Below the pieces are notes generated by a model that saw only the letters and a list, made by a program, of their open reading frames with translations, made no database searches and had not been told where the DNA came from. This document shows, piece after piece, positions 8,223 to 16,807 of a stretch of DNA of 64,000 nt. This DNA is from an uncultured Mucilaginibacter sp. (GTDB lineage Bacteria > Bacteroidota > Bacteroidia > Sphingobacteriales > Sphingobacteriaceae), in the NCBI RefSeq assembly GCF_946479965.1, contig NZ_CAMLHX010000016.1:1-64000 (forward strand), read 5' to 3'. A program made the position numbers and the translations under genes. The first letter of the stretch is position 1. Every line of letters starts with the position of its first letter.

Positions 8223-9047
8223 ATGAAAGGTACCACCTTTTGGCTTACACTGATATGTTTTGCTGTATTCTTTGATGCCAACGCCCAGAAACTACCCAAT
8301 GTGCAGCAAACCAGCATACGTGCGCCGGCTAATTTAAAAATAGATGGCAAGCCAACCGAGTGGGGCACATTTGCTGCCTATAATAATGCTACAAGCCTGC
8401 TTTATACCCTGGCCAATGATGATAGAAATTTATATTTGGCTATACAGGCGGATGACCCCAACGTACTTACCAAAATTACCAACTGTGGGGTTTTATTAAC
8501 TATCCATCCGTTTGGCAAAAAAAGCGGTAAGGATATAGTTTCAATCAATTACCCGGTATTTGAGTTGCGATATAATACTAAGCCGTTTATTAGATTTAGT
8601 AACTCCAGCGGATTAACATCAGAGCAACGAATAGCCATAAATTCAAATCCCGACTCGATGCTTGTGTTAGCCAATAAAAAGCTAAAGGCAAACGATAAAT
8701 ATATTCGCACCAGCGGCATTGCTGATGTTGATACCATGCTGTCTATTTATAACGAAAAAGGTATTACTGCTAATGAAATTTTTACAAAAGGACCCGTTTA
8801 TAACTACGAGATAGCAATACCCTTGAAATACCTTAACTTAAAGGGAGGAGCCTCGGCTAAATTCTCCTATCATATTGTGTTAAATGGAATAAACGTAGAC
8901 AGGGATTCCGGGCTTAAAATTACGAAGCAGCCGGATGGGAAAATGTTAGTTTCAATGGCTCCGGGCGTTGTTACCATACAAAATAAAGATATGCCTGCCG
9001 TTATGGCCACTACCGATTTTTGGGGAGAATACACTTTAGCCAAATAG
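8223..9047 (+). CDS. Secreted paralog 2 (CBM9/DOMON-like family)
   Basis: 274-aa exported protein with a signal peptide to about residue 21 (FDANA, then QKLPNVQQTSIRAPANLKI). It keeps the family frame: KIDGKPTEWGTFAAYN, SLLYTLANDDRNLYLAIQ, then a variable middle (about 85-150), then YIRTSGIADVDTMLSIYNEKGI, KFSYHIVLNG and the C-terminal ATTDFWGEYTLAK. It starts 12 bp after the barrel gene and ends 2 bp before paralog 3, so it is the second gene of a tight run of five. Divergence is concentrated in the middle. Function not known. Confidence 0.8.
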   Translation: MKGTTFWLTLICFAVFFDANAQKLPNVQQTSIRAPANLKIDGKPTEWGTFAAYNNATSLLYTLANDDRNLYLAIQADDPNVLTKITNCGVLLTIHPFGKKSGKDIVSINYPVFELRYNTKPFIRFSNSSGLTSEQRIAINSNPDSMLVLANKKLKANDKYIRTSGIADVDTMLSIYNEKGITANEIFTKGPVYNYEIAIPLKYLNLKGGASAKFSYHIVLNGINVDRDSGLKITKQPDGKMLVSMAPGVVTIQNKDMPAVMATTDFWGEYTLAK

Positions 9048-9049
9048 CT

Positions 9050-9859
9050 ATGAAAAAACTGCGATTACTTTTAGTAGCCGCGTTAGCATTTGCAAATGCC
9101 AGCGCCCAAAAACTCCCAAGCGTTCAGCCGGATGGCGTTAGAGCACCTGCCAATGTGAAAATTGATGGCAAAACAGAGGAGTGGGGCGAATTTAAAGCCC
9201 GTAACAGCGCTACGGATATTTTTTACACCATTGCTAATGATGATAAGAAGCTATATCTCGTTATTCATACTGAACAGGGCACAGTTACAAGCCGGGCTGC
9301 AGTTGGAGGCATAAGGCTGTTGGTGCAATCCAATGGCTCAAAAAACATGCAAGGCGCTAAAGGCATCAAATTTCCTTTTTTTGAAAAAGGTTTCCGGATA
9401 GTTTTCCCTGTAAAAAAAATTGGAGAAGTAAACACACCAGCCCAAGGCGACTCCATAATGAAGGTTTATAATCAAAGGATAGCCAGTAGTGTAAAATGGA
9501 TTTATACAAAAGGTATGGCAGGTACCGATAGTGTTATTGCTGTTTATAACGATAAGGGTATTCAGGCAGCGGGTGCTTTTGACCAAACCAGGGGTTATAC
9601 CTGCGAAATGGCAATAGACCTGGCTTTGTTGGGAATAACTGCAGATGCGGCAAGTAAGTTTAGCTATAACATTACCATAAATCCCGCCGGGCCCGGTAAA
9701 ATGTCAATGCCCGGGTTTACGCTGGTTAGTGGCACCAATGCCGACGGAAGCAAGATGAACGATGCACAGTTCGGGGCATTCAACACAGATTTTCAAAACC
9801 GAAATAATATTATATATGCCACTACTGATTTTTGGGGAGAATACACCTTAGCTAAATAA
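9050..9859 (+). CDS. Secreted paralog 3 (CBM9/DOMON-like family)
   Basis: 269-aa exported protein; signal peptide MKKLRLLLVAALAFANASA, then QKLPSVQPDGVRAPANVKI. ATG at 9050 is preferred to an in-frame upstream ATG at 9020 that would overlap paralog 2 and precede the signal peptide. Family motifs: KIDGKTEEWGEFKARN, IFYTIANDDKKLYLVI, KWIYTKGMAGTDSVIAVYNDKG, KFSYNITINPAG and ATTDFWGEYTLAK. The 28 nt spanning the paralog 2/3 junction are identical to those at the paralog 4/5 junction, which points to recent duplication. Function not known. Confidence 0.8.
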   Translation: MKKLRLLLVAALAFANASAQKLPSVQPDGVRAPANVKIDGKTEEWGEFKARNSATDIFYTIANDDKKLYLVIHTEQGTVTSRAAVGGIRLLVQSNGSKNMQGAKGIKFPFFEKGFRIVFPVKKIGEVNTPAQGDSIMKVYNQRIASSVKWIYTKGMAGTDSVIAVYNDKGIQAAGAFDQTRGYTCEMAIDLALLGITADAASKFSYNITINPAGPGKMSMPGFTLVSGTNADGSKMNDAQFGAFNTDFQNRNNIIYATTDFWGEYTLAK

Positions 9860-9866
9860 CCTTATC

Positions 9867-10661
9867 ATGAAACAACTCCACCTACTTTTAATTGCGACGT
9901 TAGCTTTTGCAAATGCCCACGCCCAAAAGCTGCCCAATAAACAGGAAGCCGGCGTTCGCATCCCGGTAAACGTAAAAATTGATGGTAAGGCGACGGAGTG
10001 GGATAACCAGTTTCAGGCCAATAACTACAGCACAGATCTGCTTTACACCATGGCAAATAATGATGAAGAATTATACCTCATTATTAAAGCGAGCGACGGG
10101 GATGTAATTAACAGAATAGTTGATGGCGGAATTACCCTCACCATTAAAAATACAAAGGGCGTTAATAATGATGTAAACATCACCTATCCTTATACAGAAG
10201 GTAAACAGACCCTTAGTTTTCCTTTAAAGGTTACCTACACTAAAGACTCGGAACGACCCGTAGATATTGTAGTTATGGAGTATAATAAGAAACTTAGGGA
10301 TAACCACAAATTTATAAAAGTTACAGGGGTTAAGGGTGTAGATACATTAATATCTCTATACAACGAAAAAGGTATCCAGGCCAACGAGCTCCTTGATGAA
10401 AAAAAGGCCTACACTTTAGAAATAGCTGTAAAACTTAGCTCGCTGGGGCTGTCAGCAAATAAGGAAACGAAATTTTCCTATCAACTGAAGATCAACGGCA
10501 TCAGGCATTACGAACCTTTTGCCGGTAAAGTTATTATGGCGGGCGGCGGCGAAGTATCACCTGAAGTTGCAGCCCAGGCCGTGGCAGAAATGAATGCAAA
10601 ATTTGCTGCAAGGTACGCTACTGCAACCGATTTTACCGGCGAGTATACTTTAGCCAAATAG
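9867..10661 (+). CDS. Secreted paralog 4 (CBM9/DOMON-like family)
   Basis: 264-aa exported protein; signal peptide MKQLHLLLIATLAFANAHA, then QKLPNKQEAGVRIPVNVKI. Motifs: KIDGKATEWDNQFQANN, LLYTMANNDEELYLII, KFIKVTGVKGVDTLISLYNEKG, KFSYQLKINGIRHY. The C-terminus is slightly altered to TATDFTGEYTLAK (Thr for Trp at the usual FWGEY position). It starts 7 bp after paralog 3 and ends 2 bp before paralog 5. Its middle section differs strongly from the other copies. Function not known. Confidence 0.8.
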   Translation: MKQLHLLLIATLAFANAHAQKLPNKQEAGVRIPVNVKIDGKATEWDNQFQANNYSTDLLYTMANNDEELYLIIKASDGDVINRIVDGGITLTIKNTKGVNNDVNITYPYTEGKQTLSFPLKVTYTKDSERPVDIVVMEYNKKLRDNHKFIKVTGVKGVDTLISLYNEKGIQANELLDEKKAYTLEIAVKLSSLGLSANKETKFSYQLKINGIRHYEPFAGKVIMAGGGEVSPEVAAQAVAEMNAKFAARYATATDFTGEYTLAK

Positions 10662-10663
10662 CT

Positions 10664-11431
10664 ATGAAAAAACTACAATTACTTTTAATTGCCGCGTTAA
10701 CTTTTACAAATGCCTTAGCCCAAAAACTGCCCAGAATACAACAGGCGAGTTTGCGCGCGCCTGCCAATATTAAAATAGACGGTAAGGCCACGGAATGGGA
10801 AGGTAAGTTTCAGGCTTATAACCCCGGAAGCCGGGTATTTTATACACTGTCAAACGACGGCGAAAATTTGTACCTGATTGCTTGCATGGAAGAAAAAAGC
10901 GGTAATTTTAAAGCTATAGGCGCCGGAATTACCTTAACTATACAGCCGCCAAAAGGTGCTTCAGGAGATAAAAAGTCATCGGTAATTACTTACCCTACTA
11001 AAGGCAAAATTAATGAAAGGGACAAGATAAACGATCATATGCATTTGGTTTATAATCTTAAGGATGACAAGAGAAAACGCGACTCTGTACAAAATATTAC
11101 CAATAAAATGATGGCTACCGCTTTCAAGCTTATGGATGTATCGGGCCTGAATGATATTAGTGAAACTTCCATTCCTGTTTATAATTTACAGGGAATACGT
11201 GTAGCAGCAAAGATCAGTGATGAAGCACAGTACGTTTATGAGTTAGCCATCCCCTTAAAATATATTAGTTTTCTTGCGGACAACAACGGAACGGTAAACT
11301 ACAGCATTAAGGTTAATGCTCCTGCGGAAGGTGCTGGCGTAATGGTTAAAGATCCTTCAAGACTAAACCCTGATATGCTTTATCAGCTTTATTCAACTGA
11401 CTTTTCAGGAGAATATACGCTGGCAAAATAA
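10664..11431 (+). CDS. Secreted paralog 5 (CBM9/DOMON-like family)
   Basis: 255-aa exported protein, the shortest copy; signal peptide MKKLQLLLIAALTFTNALA, then QKLPRIQQASLRAPANIKI. Motifs: KIDGKATEWEGKFQAYN, VFYTLSNDGENLYLIA, then a Lys-rich variable middle, then a divergent SETSIPVYNLQGIRVAA in place of the usual IYNEKGI. It ends YSTDFSGEYTLAK (Ser for Trp in FWGEY). It is the last gene of the run, followed by a terminator 27 bp on. Copies 4 and 5 have both lost the Trp, so a functional split within the family is possible. Confidence 0.78.
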   Translation: MKKLQLLLIAALTFTNALAQKLPRIQQASLRAPANIKIDGKATEWEGKFQAYNPGSRVFYTLSNDGENLYLIACMEEKSGNFKAIGAGITLTIQPPKGASGDKKSSVITYPTKGKINERDKINDHMHLVYNLKDDKRKRDSVQNITNKMMATAFKLMDVSGLNDISETSIPVYNLQGIRVAAKISDEAQYVYELAIPLKYISFLADNNGTVNYSIKVNAPAEGAGVMVKDPSRLNPDMLYQLYSTDFSGEYTLAK

Positions 11432-11458
11432 CATTGGTGGTATAAATTCTGCTAATAA

Positions 11459-11490
11459 AAAAGGCCCCGGTCAATCACCGCGGGCCTTTT
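11459..11490. terminator. Bidirectional intrinsic terminator
   Basis: Stem AAAAGGCCC-C-GGT / ACCG-CGGGCCTTTT with a 5-nt loop and flanking A and T tracts. It closes the paralog run and also faces the minus-strand gene ending at 11522. Confidence 0.85.
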
Positions 11491-11521
11491 GGGTATAATA
11501 TATGATAGGGGAAAATTGCGC

Positions 11522-12226
11522 TTAATTTAAACCACGTCTGCCTGCAACGTTACTTGCAAAGTTAGGGCGGTTGTCGTTACCGCGTCCGCGGTTATCATTT
11601 TGCGATGGCCTTCCTTCGCCACGTCCGGGTTGCGATGGTTGTTCAAACCTGCCGTTTCCACGGTTATCATTCCCACGGTTATTGTTCCATTGGTCCTGGC
11701 CACCGCCTCTGTTATCATTGCGGTTGTCGTTTCCTCTGGCCCAATCCGGGCGGGTATCATTACCTCTGTTACGGTCGCGGTTATCGTTTCCTCTGTTCCA
11801 GTCAGACCGGTTGTTGCCGGCATTTCTGTCCCAATCTCTACGGTTGTCGTTACGGTTATCATAACGCCTCCAGTCAAACTGGTTACCACGGTACCTGGTG
11901 CGGTAAACGGTATGGTTTAAATACGGGCGGTTGGCGTGGATCTGAACCCTGCGCACGTTGCGCCAGTTATAGTTGCGGTATGCACCTGGCAGGTAAACTG
12001 CCGATATCCAATCGTAACCATCGTTATAGTAGTACAGGTTTTCGCCTACGCTGTAGTAAGCGTCAACTTCAGGCAGGTAGTAATAATCGTCGTATACGGC
12101 CACCGGCCTTTGTACCACAACCGGGCCACCCAAATTAAAACCCACACTCACATGTACCTGCGCACTGGCGCTATTGAAAGCAAAACCACTAAGGGCTAAT
12201 GCTGATATTATGGCTAACTTTTTCAT
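11522..12226 (-). CDS. Secreted Asn/Arg/Asp/Gly-rich repetitive protein
   Basis: 234-aa exported protein: signal peptide 1-22 (MKKLAIISALALSGFAFNSA), then a short Val/Gly-rich beta segment (VHVSVGFNLGGPVVVQRPV), a Tyr-rich section (YDDYYYLPEVDAYYSV, LYYYNDGYDWISAVYLPG), then from about residue 110 a disordered tail of imperfect NDNR/RGND/NNRG units. The first half resembles small exported proteins common in Sphingobacteriaceae; I know no assigned function. The tail is strongly basic and polar, which would suit binding to a polyanion such as DNA or surface polysaccharide (inference). The DNA of the tail is internally repetitive and may vary in length between strains. Confidence 0.75.
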   Translation of the reverse strand: MKKLAIISALALSGFAFNSASAQVHVSVGFNLGGPVVVQRPVAVYDDYYYLPEVDAYYSVGENLYYYNDGYDWISAVYLPGAYRNYNWRNVRRVQIHANRPYLNHTVYRTRYRGNQFDWRRYDNRNDNRRDWDRNAGNNRSDWNRGNDNRDRNRGNDTRPDWARGNDNRNDNRGGGQDQWNNNRGNDNRGNGRFEQPSQPGRGEGRPSQNDNRGRGNDNRPNFASNVAGRRGLN

Positions 12227-12365
12227 TTTCTTCTCGTTTTATTTGCATTTATGACGATGAAAAAGCAGCAGGGTTTAACCGATTATGGCTATAAACCCCT
12301 TAATATAAAATAAAATATCAGGCATTAAACCTTTGTATAAATTAGGCTTCTAAGCGAGCGGAAGC

Positions 12366-12395
12366 AACAAAACAGGAGGATCCTCCTGTTTTGTT
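12366..12395 (-). terminator. Perfect palindrome terminator after the TPR gene
   Basis: Two 15-bp arms meet at GGATCC with no spacer: AACAAAACAGGAGGA and its exact reverse complement. It begins 1 bp past the stop codon of the minus-strand gene at 12397 and ends in a T-rich arm, as an intrinsic terminator would. Confidence 0.75.
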
Positions 12396-12396
12396 A

Positions 12397-12915
12397 TTAA
12401 CCCACAAGGTAGTTGTATTTCACTTTCACTCTTAACTTTTCCCTTATCCGTTTTATATCCGCTTCTGCATTGTCCTGTTCCTCTTTATTGGTCGAATCCA
12501 ACAAGGCAGCATGATAATGGCTAATAGATATGGCCCAGTCCTTTTTCTTTTCAGCAAAAAGGCCCAATAACGAATTAATAACAGCTGTGTTAACGCCTTT
12601 TACGCTAAGCGCTTTTTCAGCAATTGTACTTACCATTTTATCCATACCCAAAAATATCACCAGGCGTAAATAATGTTCATAAACCTCGGGGAAATCTGGT
12701 TCCAATTCGGCACACAGCTTAAAATGGTAGCCGGCCAACTGGTAATCTTCAATAGTATAGTAATACATTAGCCCAAGCTGATAGTGCGCGCGTGCATATG
12801 TAGCGTCATTTGCTATTATCTCGTTAAGTAATTTAAGAGCCTTAGGGCGTTCGCCGTAGTTTAACTCATCTAAAACTTGTAAATATTTTTCTTCTATGGT
12901 GTAATAAGTTTCCAT
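12397..12915 (-). CDS. Tetratricopeptide-repeat protein
   Basis: 172-aa protein without signal peptide or membrane segment. Helical TPR-like pairs are visible: KALKLLNEIIANDATYARAHYQLGLMYYY (residues about 24-52), then AGYHFKLCAELEPDFPEVYEHYLRL, and DWAISISHYHAALL further on. TPRs mediate protein-protein contacts, and no partner is indicated by neighbours. Ends in a hydrophobic/basic KYNYLVG. Probably a cytoplasmic scaffold or regulator. No closer family recognised. Confidence 0.7.
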   Translation of the reverse strand: METYYTIEEKYLQVLDELNYGERPKALKLLNEIIANDATYARAHYQLGLMYYYTIEDYQLAGYHFKLCAELEPDFPEVYEHYLRLVIFLGMDKMVSTIAEKALSVKGVNTAVINSLLGLFAEKKKDWAISISHYHAALLDSTNKEEQDNAEADIKRIREKLRVKVKYNYLVG

Positions 12916-12929
12916 GTAAAATGCATTAG

Positions 12930-13084
12930 GTGCTTAATGCCGCTAGGCATTGAGCATAAATAAAAAAGTATTTTGATTTGCAGCTTAAGCGTTTCGCTTA
13001 AACAAAGCTGCCGAAGAGTGAAGCAGGCAATGCATAACCCTTCCGCTGCGGCGCACAAGGCCACGTTGGTTGCATATAGCGGAA
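12930..13084. other. Hairpin-dense intergenic stretch
   Basis: Three separate dyads lie in 155 bp: AATGCC-gcta-GGCATT (12936-12951), TTAAGCG-ttt-CGCTTAA (12985-13001) and TTCCGCT ... AGCGGAA (13041-13047 with 13078-13084). They lie between two minus-strand genes. A terminator for the gene at 13163 or a small structured RNA are both possible. Confidence 0.45.
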
Positions 13085-13162
13085 GTGATTTAGAATTAGC
13101 ATTTCTGTAAATTTTTACAAAGATGCTAAAAATTTCGGAAGAAGAAAAAAACAGCTGTTAAA

Positions 13163-13411
13163 TTACGCAGCTAAGCTTTGGCTAACTTTAACATTTTCAA
13201 TCAGGTAATGATTTTTTAGCTCGGTCTCTGATATCACAACGTTAAAATCATCAAAGCGCACGCCATCCTCAAAAGCATACAAAATGTATCCTCTTTTATC
13301 GGCATCGTAAGCGCCAAGCTCAAATATTTCGTCGTGATCCTTGCCCTTTATCTTCGCGCCAGTTACCAGCTGATAAGCGTCGGTTATGTGTTCAAATGTG
13401 ATGTTTTTCAT
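13163..13411 (-). CDS. Small conserved-looking protein of unknown function
   Basis: 82-aa acidic protein with no signal peptide or membrane span. Sequence is of good quality for a real gene (mixed alpha/beta: FEHITDAYQLVTGAKIKGKDHDEIFELG, then GYILYAFEDGVRFDDFNVVI). The pattern looks like a small cytoplasmic alpha/beta domain, but I cannot name a family. It stands alone, 248 bp upstream of the TPR gene. Confidence 0.6.
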   Translation of the reverse strand: MKNITFEHITDAYQLVTGAKIKGKDHDEIFELGAYDADKRGYILYAFEDGVRFDDFNVVISETELKNHYLIENVKVSQSLAA

Positions 13412-13804
13412 AGTGAGCAGGGTAATACAATAATGTTGCCAGTTTTTTGACGACCTTATAACGATGAAAACCCGGCGTTATGTAGATGCCCTTAGAAAGG
13501 TGTTGCAGCCGGCAAAAATTTAACTAAAATTTGGCCTATTTTCAATTCGTTGTAGATCACTGAGTTATATGCATTTTACAGCTAATTTTACTGACGAATA
13601 AGTCTGTTGCAAAGTGTTGCATATTCTAACATTCAATAATTACAAATACCTGATAATTAAACTATTAAAAAAAATGCTGTTGCAAGGCGTTGCATTTGTT
13701 GCATATATTTCTGCAACACTCAACGCTGCATAATTGTGCACTACGCTATTCTTTTGGCCATATTTTAGCAATGCTTTTGCCATCTTTGCATAATATCTAC
13801 CATT
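13412..13804. other. Divergent intergenic region with GTTGCA words and the second 31-bp box
   Basis: The gap holds the 31-bp box (13573-13603, 30 of 31 matching 3937-3967 inverted), TGTTGCAAAG/TGTTGCATAT in tandem (13605-13624), CCTGATAATTAA (13649-13660, also at 3901-3912 inverted) and a second GTTGCA cluster (13677-13706) followed by CTGCAACACTCAACGCTGCA. A weak -7-like CATCTTTG is at 13781-13788, 16 nt before the ATG of the next gene. Confidence 0.65.
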
Positions 13805-15814
13805 ATGAATAAACTGGCTAATTCAACATCTCCATATTTACTGCAACATGCCAATAATCCGGTTAACTGGTATCCTTGGGGTGCAGAGGCATTGCAAAAA
13901 GCGAAGGATGAAAATAAGCTGATAATAGTAAGCATTGGCTATTCGGCCTGCCACTGGTGCCACGTTATGGAGCACGAAAGCTTTGAGGATGAACAGGTAG
14001 CCGCCGTAATGAACGAATATTTTGTGTGCATTAAGGTTGACAGAGAGGAACGCCCCGATGTTGACCAGATCTACATGAGCGCCATACAATTAATGACCGG
14101 TAGAGGGGGCTGGCCGCTCAACTGCATTTGCCTGCCCGATCAGCGCCCTATTTATGGCGGCACCTACTACCGCAAAAACGACTGGACAAGCATTCTTTTT
14201 AACCTGGCTGACCTATATAAACAAAAACCCGAAGAGGCCGAAGACTATGCTGTAAGGCTTACAGAGGGCATACAGCGGTATGAAACGCTGGACCGTATTG
14301 AAGAACAGCCGGAGTATACCAAAGCCGATCTGCAGCAGATAATTAACGTATGGAAAAGACATCTGGACAGGGTTGAAGGCGGAGTGGGCACTGCACCCAA
14401 GTTCCCGATGCCGAACAATTGGATAAGCCTGATGCACTACGCCCATTTAGCCGGCGATGAGGATATTGCTTCGGCAGTGCAGCTTACCTTGCATAAAATG
14501 GCGGAAGGTGGCATATATGATCATGTTGGCGGCGGTTTCGCCCGCTATTCGGTTGATGGATTGTGGCATGTGCCGCACTTTGAAAAAATGCTGTATGATA
14601 ATGCGCAACTGGTGAGCTTGTACTCGGAGGCTTATACATGGCGCCCCGACCAACAGCATAAGCAAACAGTTAGAGAAATAGTTGAGTTTGCTGCACGCGA
14701 ACTATGTTCGCCCGATGGCGGCTTTTACTCTGCACTGGACGCTGACAGCGAAGGGGTGGAGGGCAAGTTCTACACCTTTACCAAAGATGAAATTGTAGCT
14801 ATTTTAGGTGATAAGGCAGATGTGTTTTGTATCTATTACCACGTAACCGACGAAGGCAATTGGCCCGAAGAAGAAACCAATGTGCTATTTAAACGTGGTA
14901 AAGACAGCGATCTGGCCGAGGCCTTAGGTATGCCGGTTGATGAGATGCTTGATAAGATATCTGCAGCCCGAGCTAAAGTTTTTGAAGCCCGCAGTCACCG
15001 CATAAGGCCGGGCCTTGACGATAAGATCCTGGCATCGTGGAACGGGTTGATGTTAAAAGGACTTTGCGATGCGTACAGGGCATTTAATGAAGATTATTAC
15101 CTGGAATTGGCGTTAAAGAACGCAAAATTCATCACGAAAAACCTGATGGATGAGAAGGGCAGGCTGCATCGTATCTACAAAAAACCGGGCAGCACAGCAC
15201 CTGATGTGGCTTTTTTAGATGACTATGCCAATGTGATAAACGCATTTATAGCCTTGTATGAAGTTACTTTTAATGAGACATGGCTTGATAACGCCAAACT
15301 TTTAACAGACAGGGCGTTATTATATTATTATAACGAAGTGGATGGGATCTTCTTTTATACCGGCGCAGACGACGAACAACTGATAGCCCGAAAGTCGGAA
15401 ATAATGGATAGTGTGATACCGGCATCCAACTCGGTAATGGCTCGCAACCTGAAAAAGCTGGGTTTATTGCTTTACAACGAGCACTATCTTGAAGTATCTG
15501 CCCAGTTGCTGCGTAACGTTATGCCGCACATGGTTAAGTTTGGTTCTTCTTACTCCAACTGGTTTATGCTGCTTACTGATGAAGTGTTCGGGGTGTACGA
15601 AGTAGCCATAACCGGCGATAATGCAGAAGCTTTACGCGCCGAAATGGAAAAAAATTACATTCCTAATAAAATTATGTTGGGCGGTAAAAAAGGAAGTTTA
15701 CCTTTGCTGCAAGGTAAGTTTGGGCACACAACTAAAATTTTCGTGTGCAAAGATAAAACCTGTGGTTTGCCGGCTGATGATATAGCAGGTGCATTAAAAC
15801 AAATAAGCAACTGA
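13805..15814 (+). CDS. Thioredoxin-domain protein, YyaL/DUF255 (SSP411-like) family
   Basis: 669-aa cytoplasmic protein. The N-terminal thioredoxin-fold domain starts with the family signature [20 protein letters not shown] and has CHWC at residues 49-52 and [16 protein letters not shown] long C-terminal region follows with an (alpha/alpha)6-barrel look, as in N-acylglucosamine 2-epimerase-like proteins: [54 protein letters not shown]. Full length for the family. Physiological role in bacteria is unsettled. Confidence 0.93.
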   Translation: MNKLANSTSPYLLQHANNPVNWYPWGAEALQKAKDENKLIIVSIGYSACHWCHVMEHESFEDEQVAAVMNEYFVCIKVDREERPDVDQIYMSAIQLMTGRGGWPLNCICLPDQRPIYGGTYYRKNDWTSILFNLADLYKQKPEEAEDYAVRLTEGIQRYETLDRIEEQPEYTKADLQQIINVWKRHLDRVEGGVGTAPKFPMPNNWISLMHYAHLAGDEDIASAVQLTLHKMAEGGIYDHVGGGFARYSVDGLWHVPHFEKMLYDNAQLVSLYSEAYTWRPDQQHKQTVREIVEFAARELCSPDGGFYSALDADSEGVEGKFYTFTKDEIVAILGDKADVFCIYYHVTDEGNWPEEETNVLFKRGKDSDLAEALGMPVDEMLDKISAARAKVFEARSHRIRPGLDDKILASWNGLMLKGLCDAYRAFNEDYYLELALKNAKFITKNLMDEKGRLHRIYKKPGSTAPDVAFLDDYANVINAFIALYEVTFNETWLDNAKLLTDRALLYYYNEVDGIFFYTGADDEQLIARKSEIMDSVIPASNSVMARNLKKLGLLLYNEHYLEVSAQLLRNVMPHMVKFGSSYSNWFMLLTDEVFGVYEVAITGDNAEALRAEMEKNYIPNKIMLGGKKGSLPLLQGKFGHTTKIFVCKDKTCGLPADDIAGALKQISN

Positions 15815-15919
15815 AACATTATTTATAAATCTGCCTTTTTGTAATGAAGAGGAATTAAACCTGTTCTTCAAAGTGTTAGCACTGCGAGGGGCGTATTGAA
15901 AATTGTAAATTTAATACTA

Positions 15920-16417
15920 ATGAAAATTGAACCGCAACACGTAGTGTCAGTAACATATGATCTGTATGTAGACCAGGACGGAACAGAAAACCTGGTAGAA
16001 AGCGCAACCCAGGAACAGCCGCTAACCTTTTTATTTGGTGTTGGCCAAATGCTGCCGAAGTTTGAAGAGAACTTAAGCGCATTGTCAACCGGCGACAACT
16101 ATGATTTTAAACTAACAGCAGAGGATGCTTACGGCGAGTATGACGACGAAGCTGTAGCCAATTTGCCAAAAGAAATGTTTAACGGTACCGATGTACCCGA
16201 AATAGGTTCAATTTTGCCCTTGCAGGATAATAATGGCAACCGTTTTCAAGGACAGGTAGTATCAGTAGCCGAAGATTCAGTTGTTGTTGATCTTAATCAT
16301 CCGATGGCGGGCCAGGAGCTGCACTTTAAAGGAAACATCCTTAACGTTCGACCTGCTACACCCGAAGAATTGTCTCACGGCCATGCTCACGGTATAGACG
16401 GACATCACAGTCACTAA
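15920..16417 (+). CDS. slyD: FKBP-type peptidyl-prolyl isomerase, SlyD-like
   Basis: 165-aa cytoplasmic FKBP. VSVTYDLYVDQDG and LTFLFGVGQMLPKFEENL are the FKBP core, with the insert-in-flap domain between (AEDAYGEYDDEAVANLPKEMF ... VVVDLNHPMAGQELHFKGNIL). The C-terminus is His-rich (HGHAHGIDGHHSH), as in metal-binding SlyD. ATG at 15920 matches the family start; the earlier TTG at 15896 would add eight residues. Cis-trans isomerisation of prolyl bonds, chaperone activity and nickel handling are known roles of the family. Confidence 0.92.
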   Translation: MKIEPQHVVSVTYDLYVDQDGTENLVESATQEQPLTFLFGVGQMLPKFEENLSALSTGDNYDFKLTAEDAYGEYDDEAVANLPKEMFNGTDVPEIGSILPLQDNNGNRFQGQVVSVAEDSVVVDLNHPMAGQELHFKGNILNVRPATPEELSHGHAHGIDGHHSH

Positions 16418-16441
16418 TAATAGAAATAAGCAAATAAGAAT

Positions 16442-16475
16442 AAGGCCGTCTCCTAAAAAGAGATGGCCTTTTTTT
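16442..16475 (+). terminator. Intrinsic terminator after slyD
   Basis: Stem AAGGCC-GTCTC / GAGAT-GGCCTT with a 7-nt loop, followed by a run of seven T. Confidence 0.85.
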
Positions 16476-16575
16476 GTGAGAAAGCATAAAATACCTACTA
16501 ATTGGTATTTCTCGGGCGTTTGAAGCGTTATACTTTAGTACTGTTATTTAACAACACCTAAATAAACAATAACTT

Positions 16576-16770
16576 ATGCCGGATAATGAGAAGCCTTTGC
16601 TTAAATGCAGTAAGTGCAAAACCGTTTATCACTATAAAGTACCTCTAAATTGGTTTTTTAAAAACATACTATTTTTTATACCGATAAAGACTTACTTCTG
16701 TGCTCATTGCCTAAAGGTCCGTTACCGTTTTATGACTTCAAAAAAAGAAAGAAAATATGCGTCTGTTTAA
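16576..16770 (+). CDS. Tiny double-CxxC protein 1
   Basis: 64-aa protein with two CxxC pairs, CSKC (residues 11-14) and CAHC (about 42-45), which could hold one zinc. Between them lies an amphipathic to hydrophobic stretch WFFKNILFFIPIKTYFC. The same arrangement occurs in the next gene, so this is a small paralogous pair. The second CxxC is followed by basic residues (KVRYRF, KKERK). I do not recognise a named family; a zinc-ribbon that binds a nucleic acid, membrane or protein is possible. Confidence 0.65.
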   Translation: MPDNEKPLLKCSKCKTVYHYKVPLNWFFKNILFFIPIKTYFCAHCLKVRYRFMTSKKERKYASV

Positions 16771-16807
16771 AAATTTATGATCCTGCTATTACCAATTGGA
16801 AAACAAA

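Noticed and set aside
11571..12199. Several long plus-strand frames opposite the Asn/Arg-rich protein
   Set aside because: The repetitive, codon-biased coding strand leaves the other frames open; translations are low-complexity and the minus-strand gene has a signal peptide.
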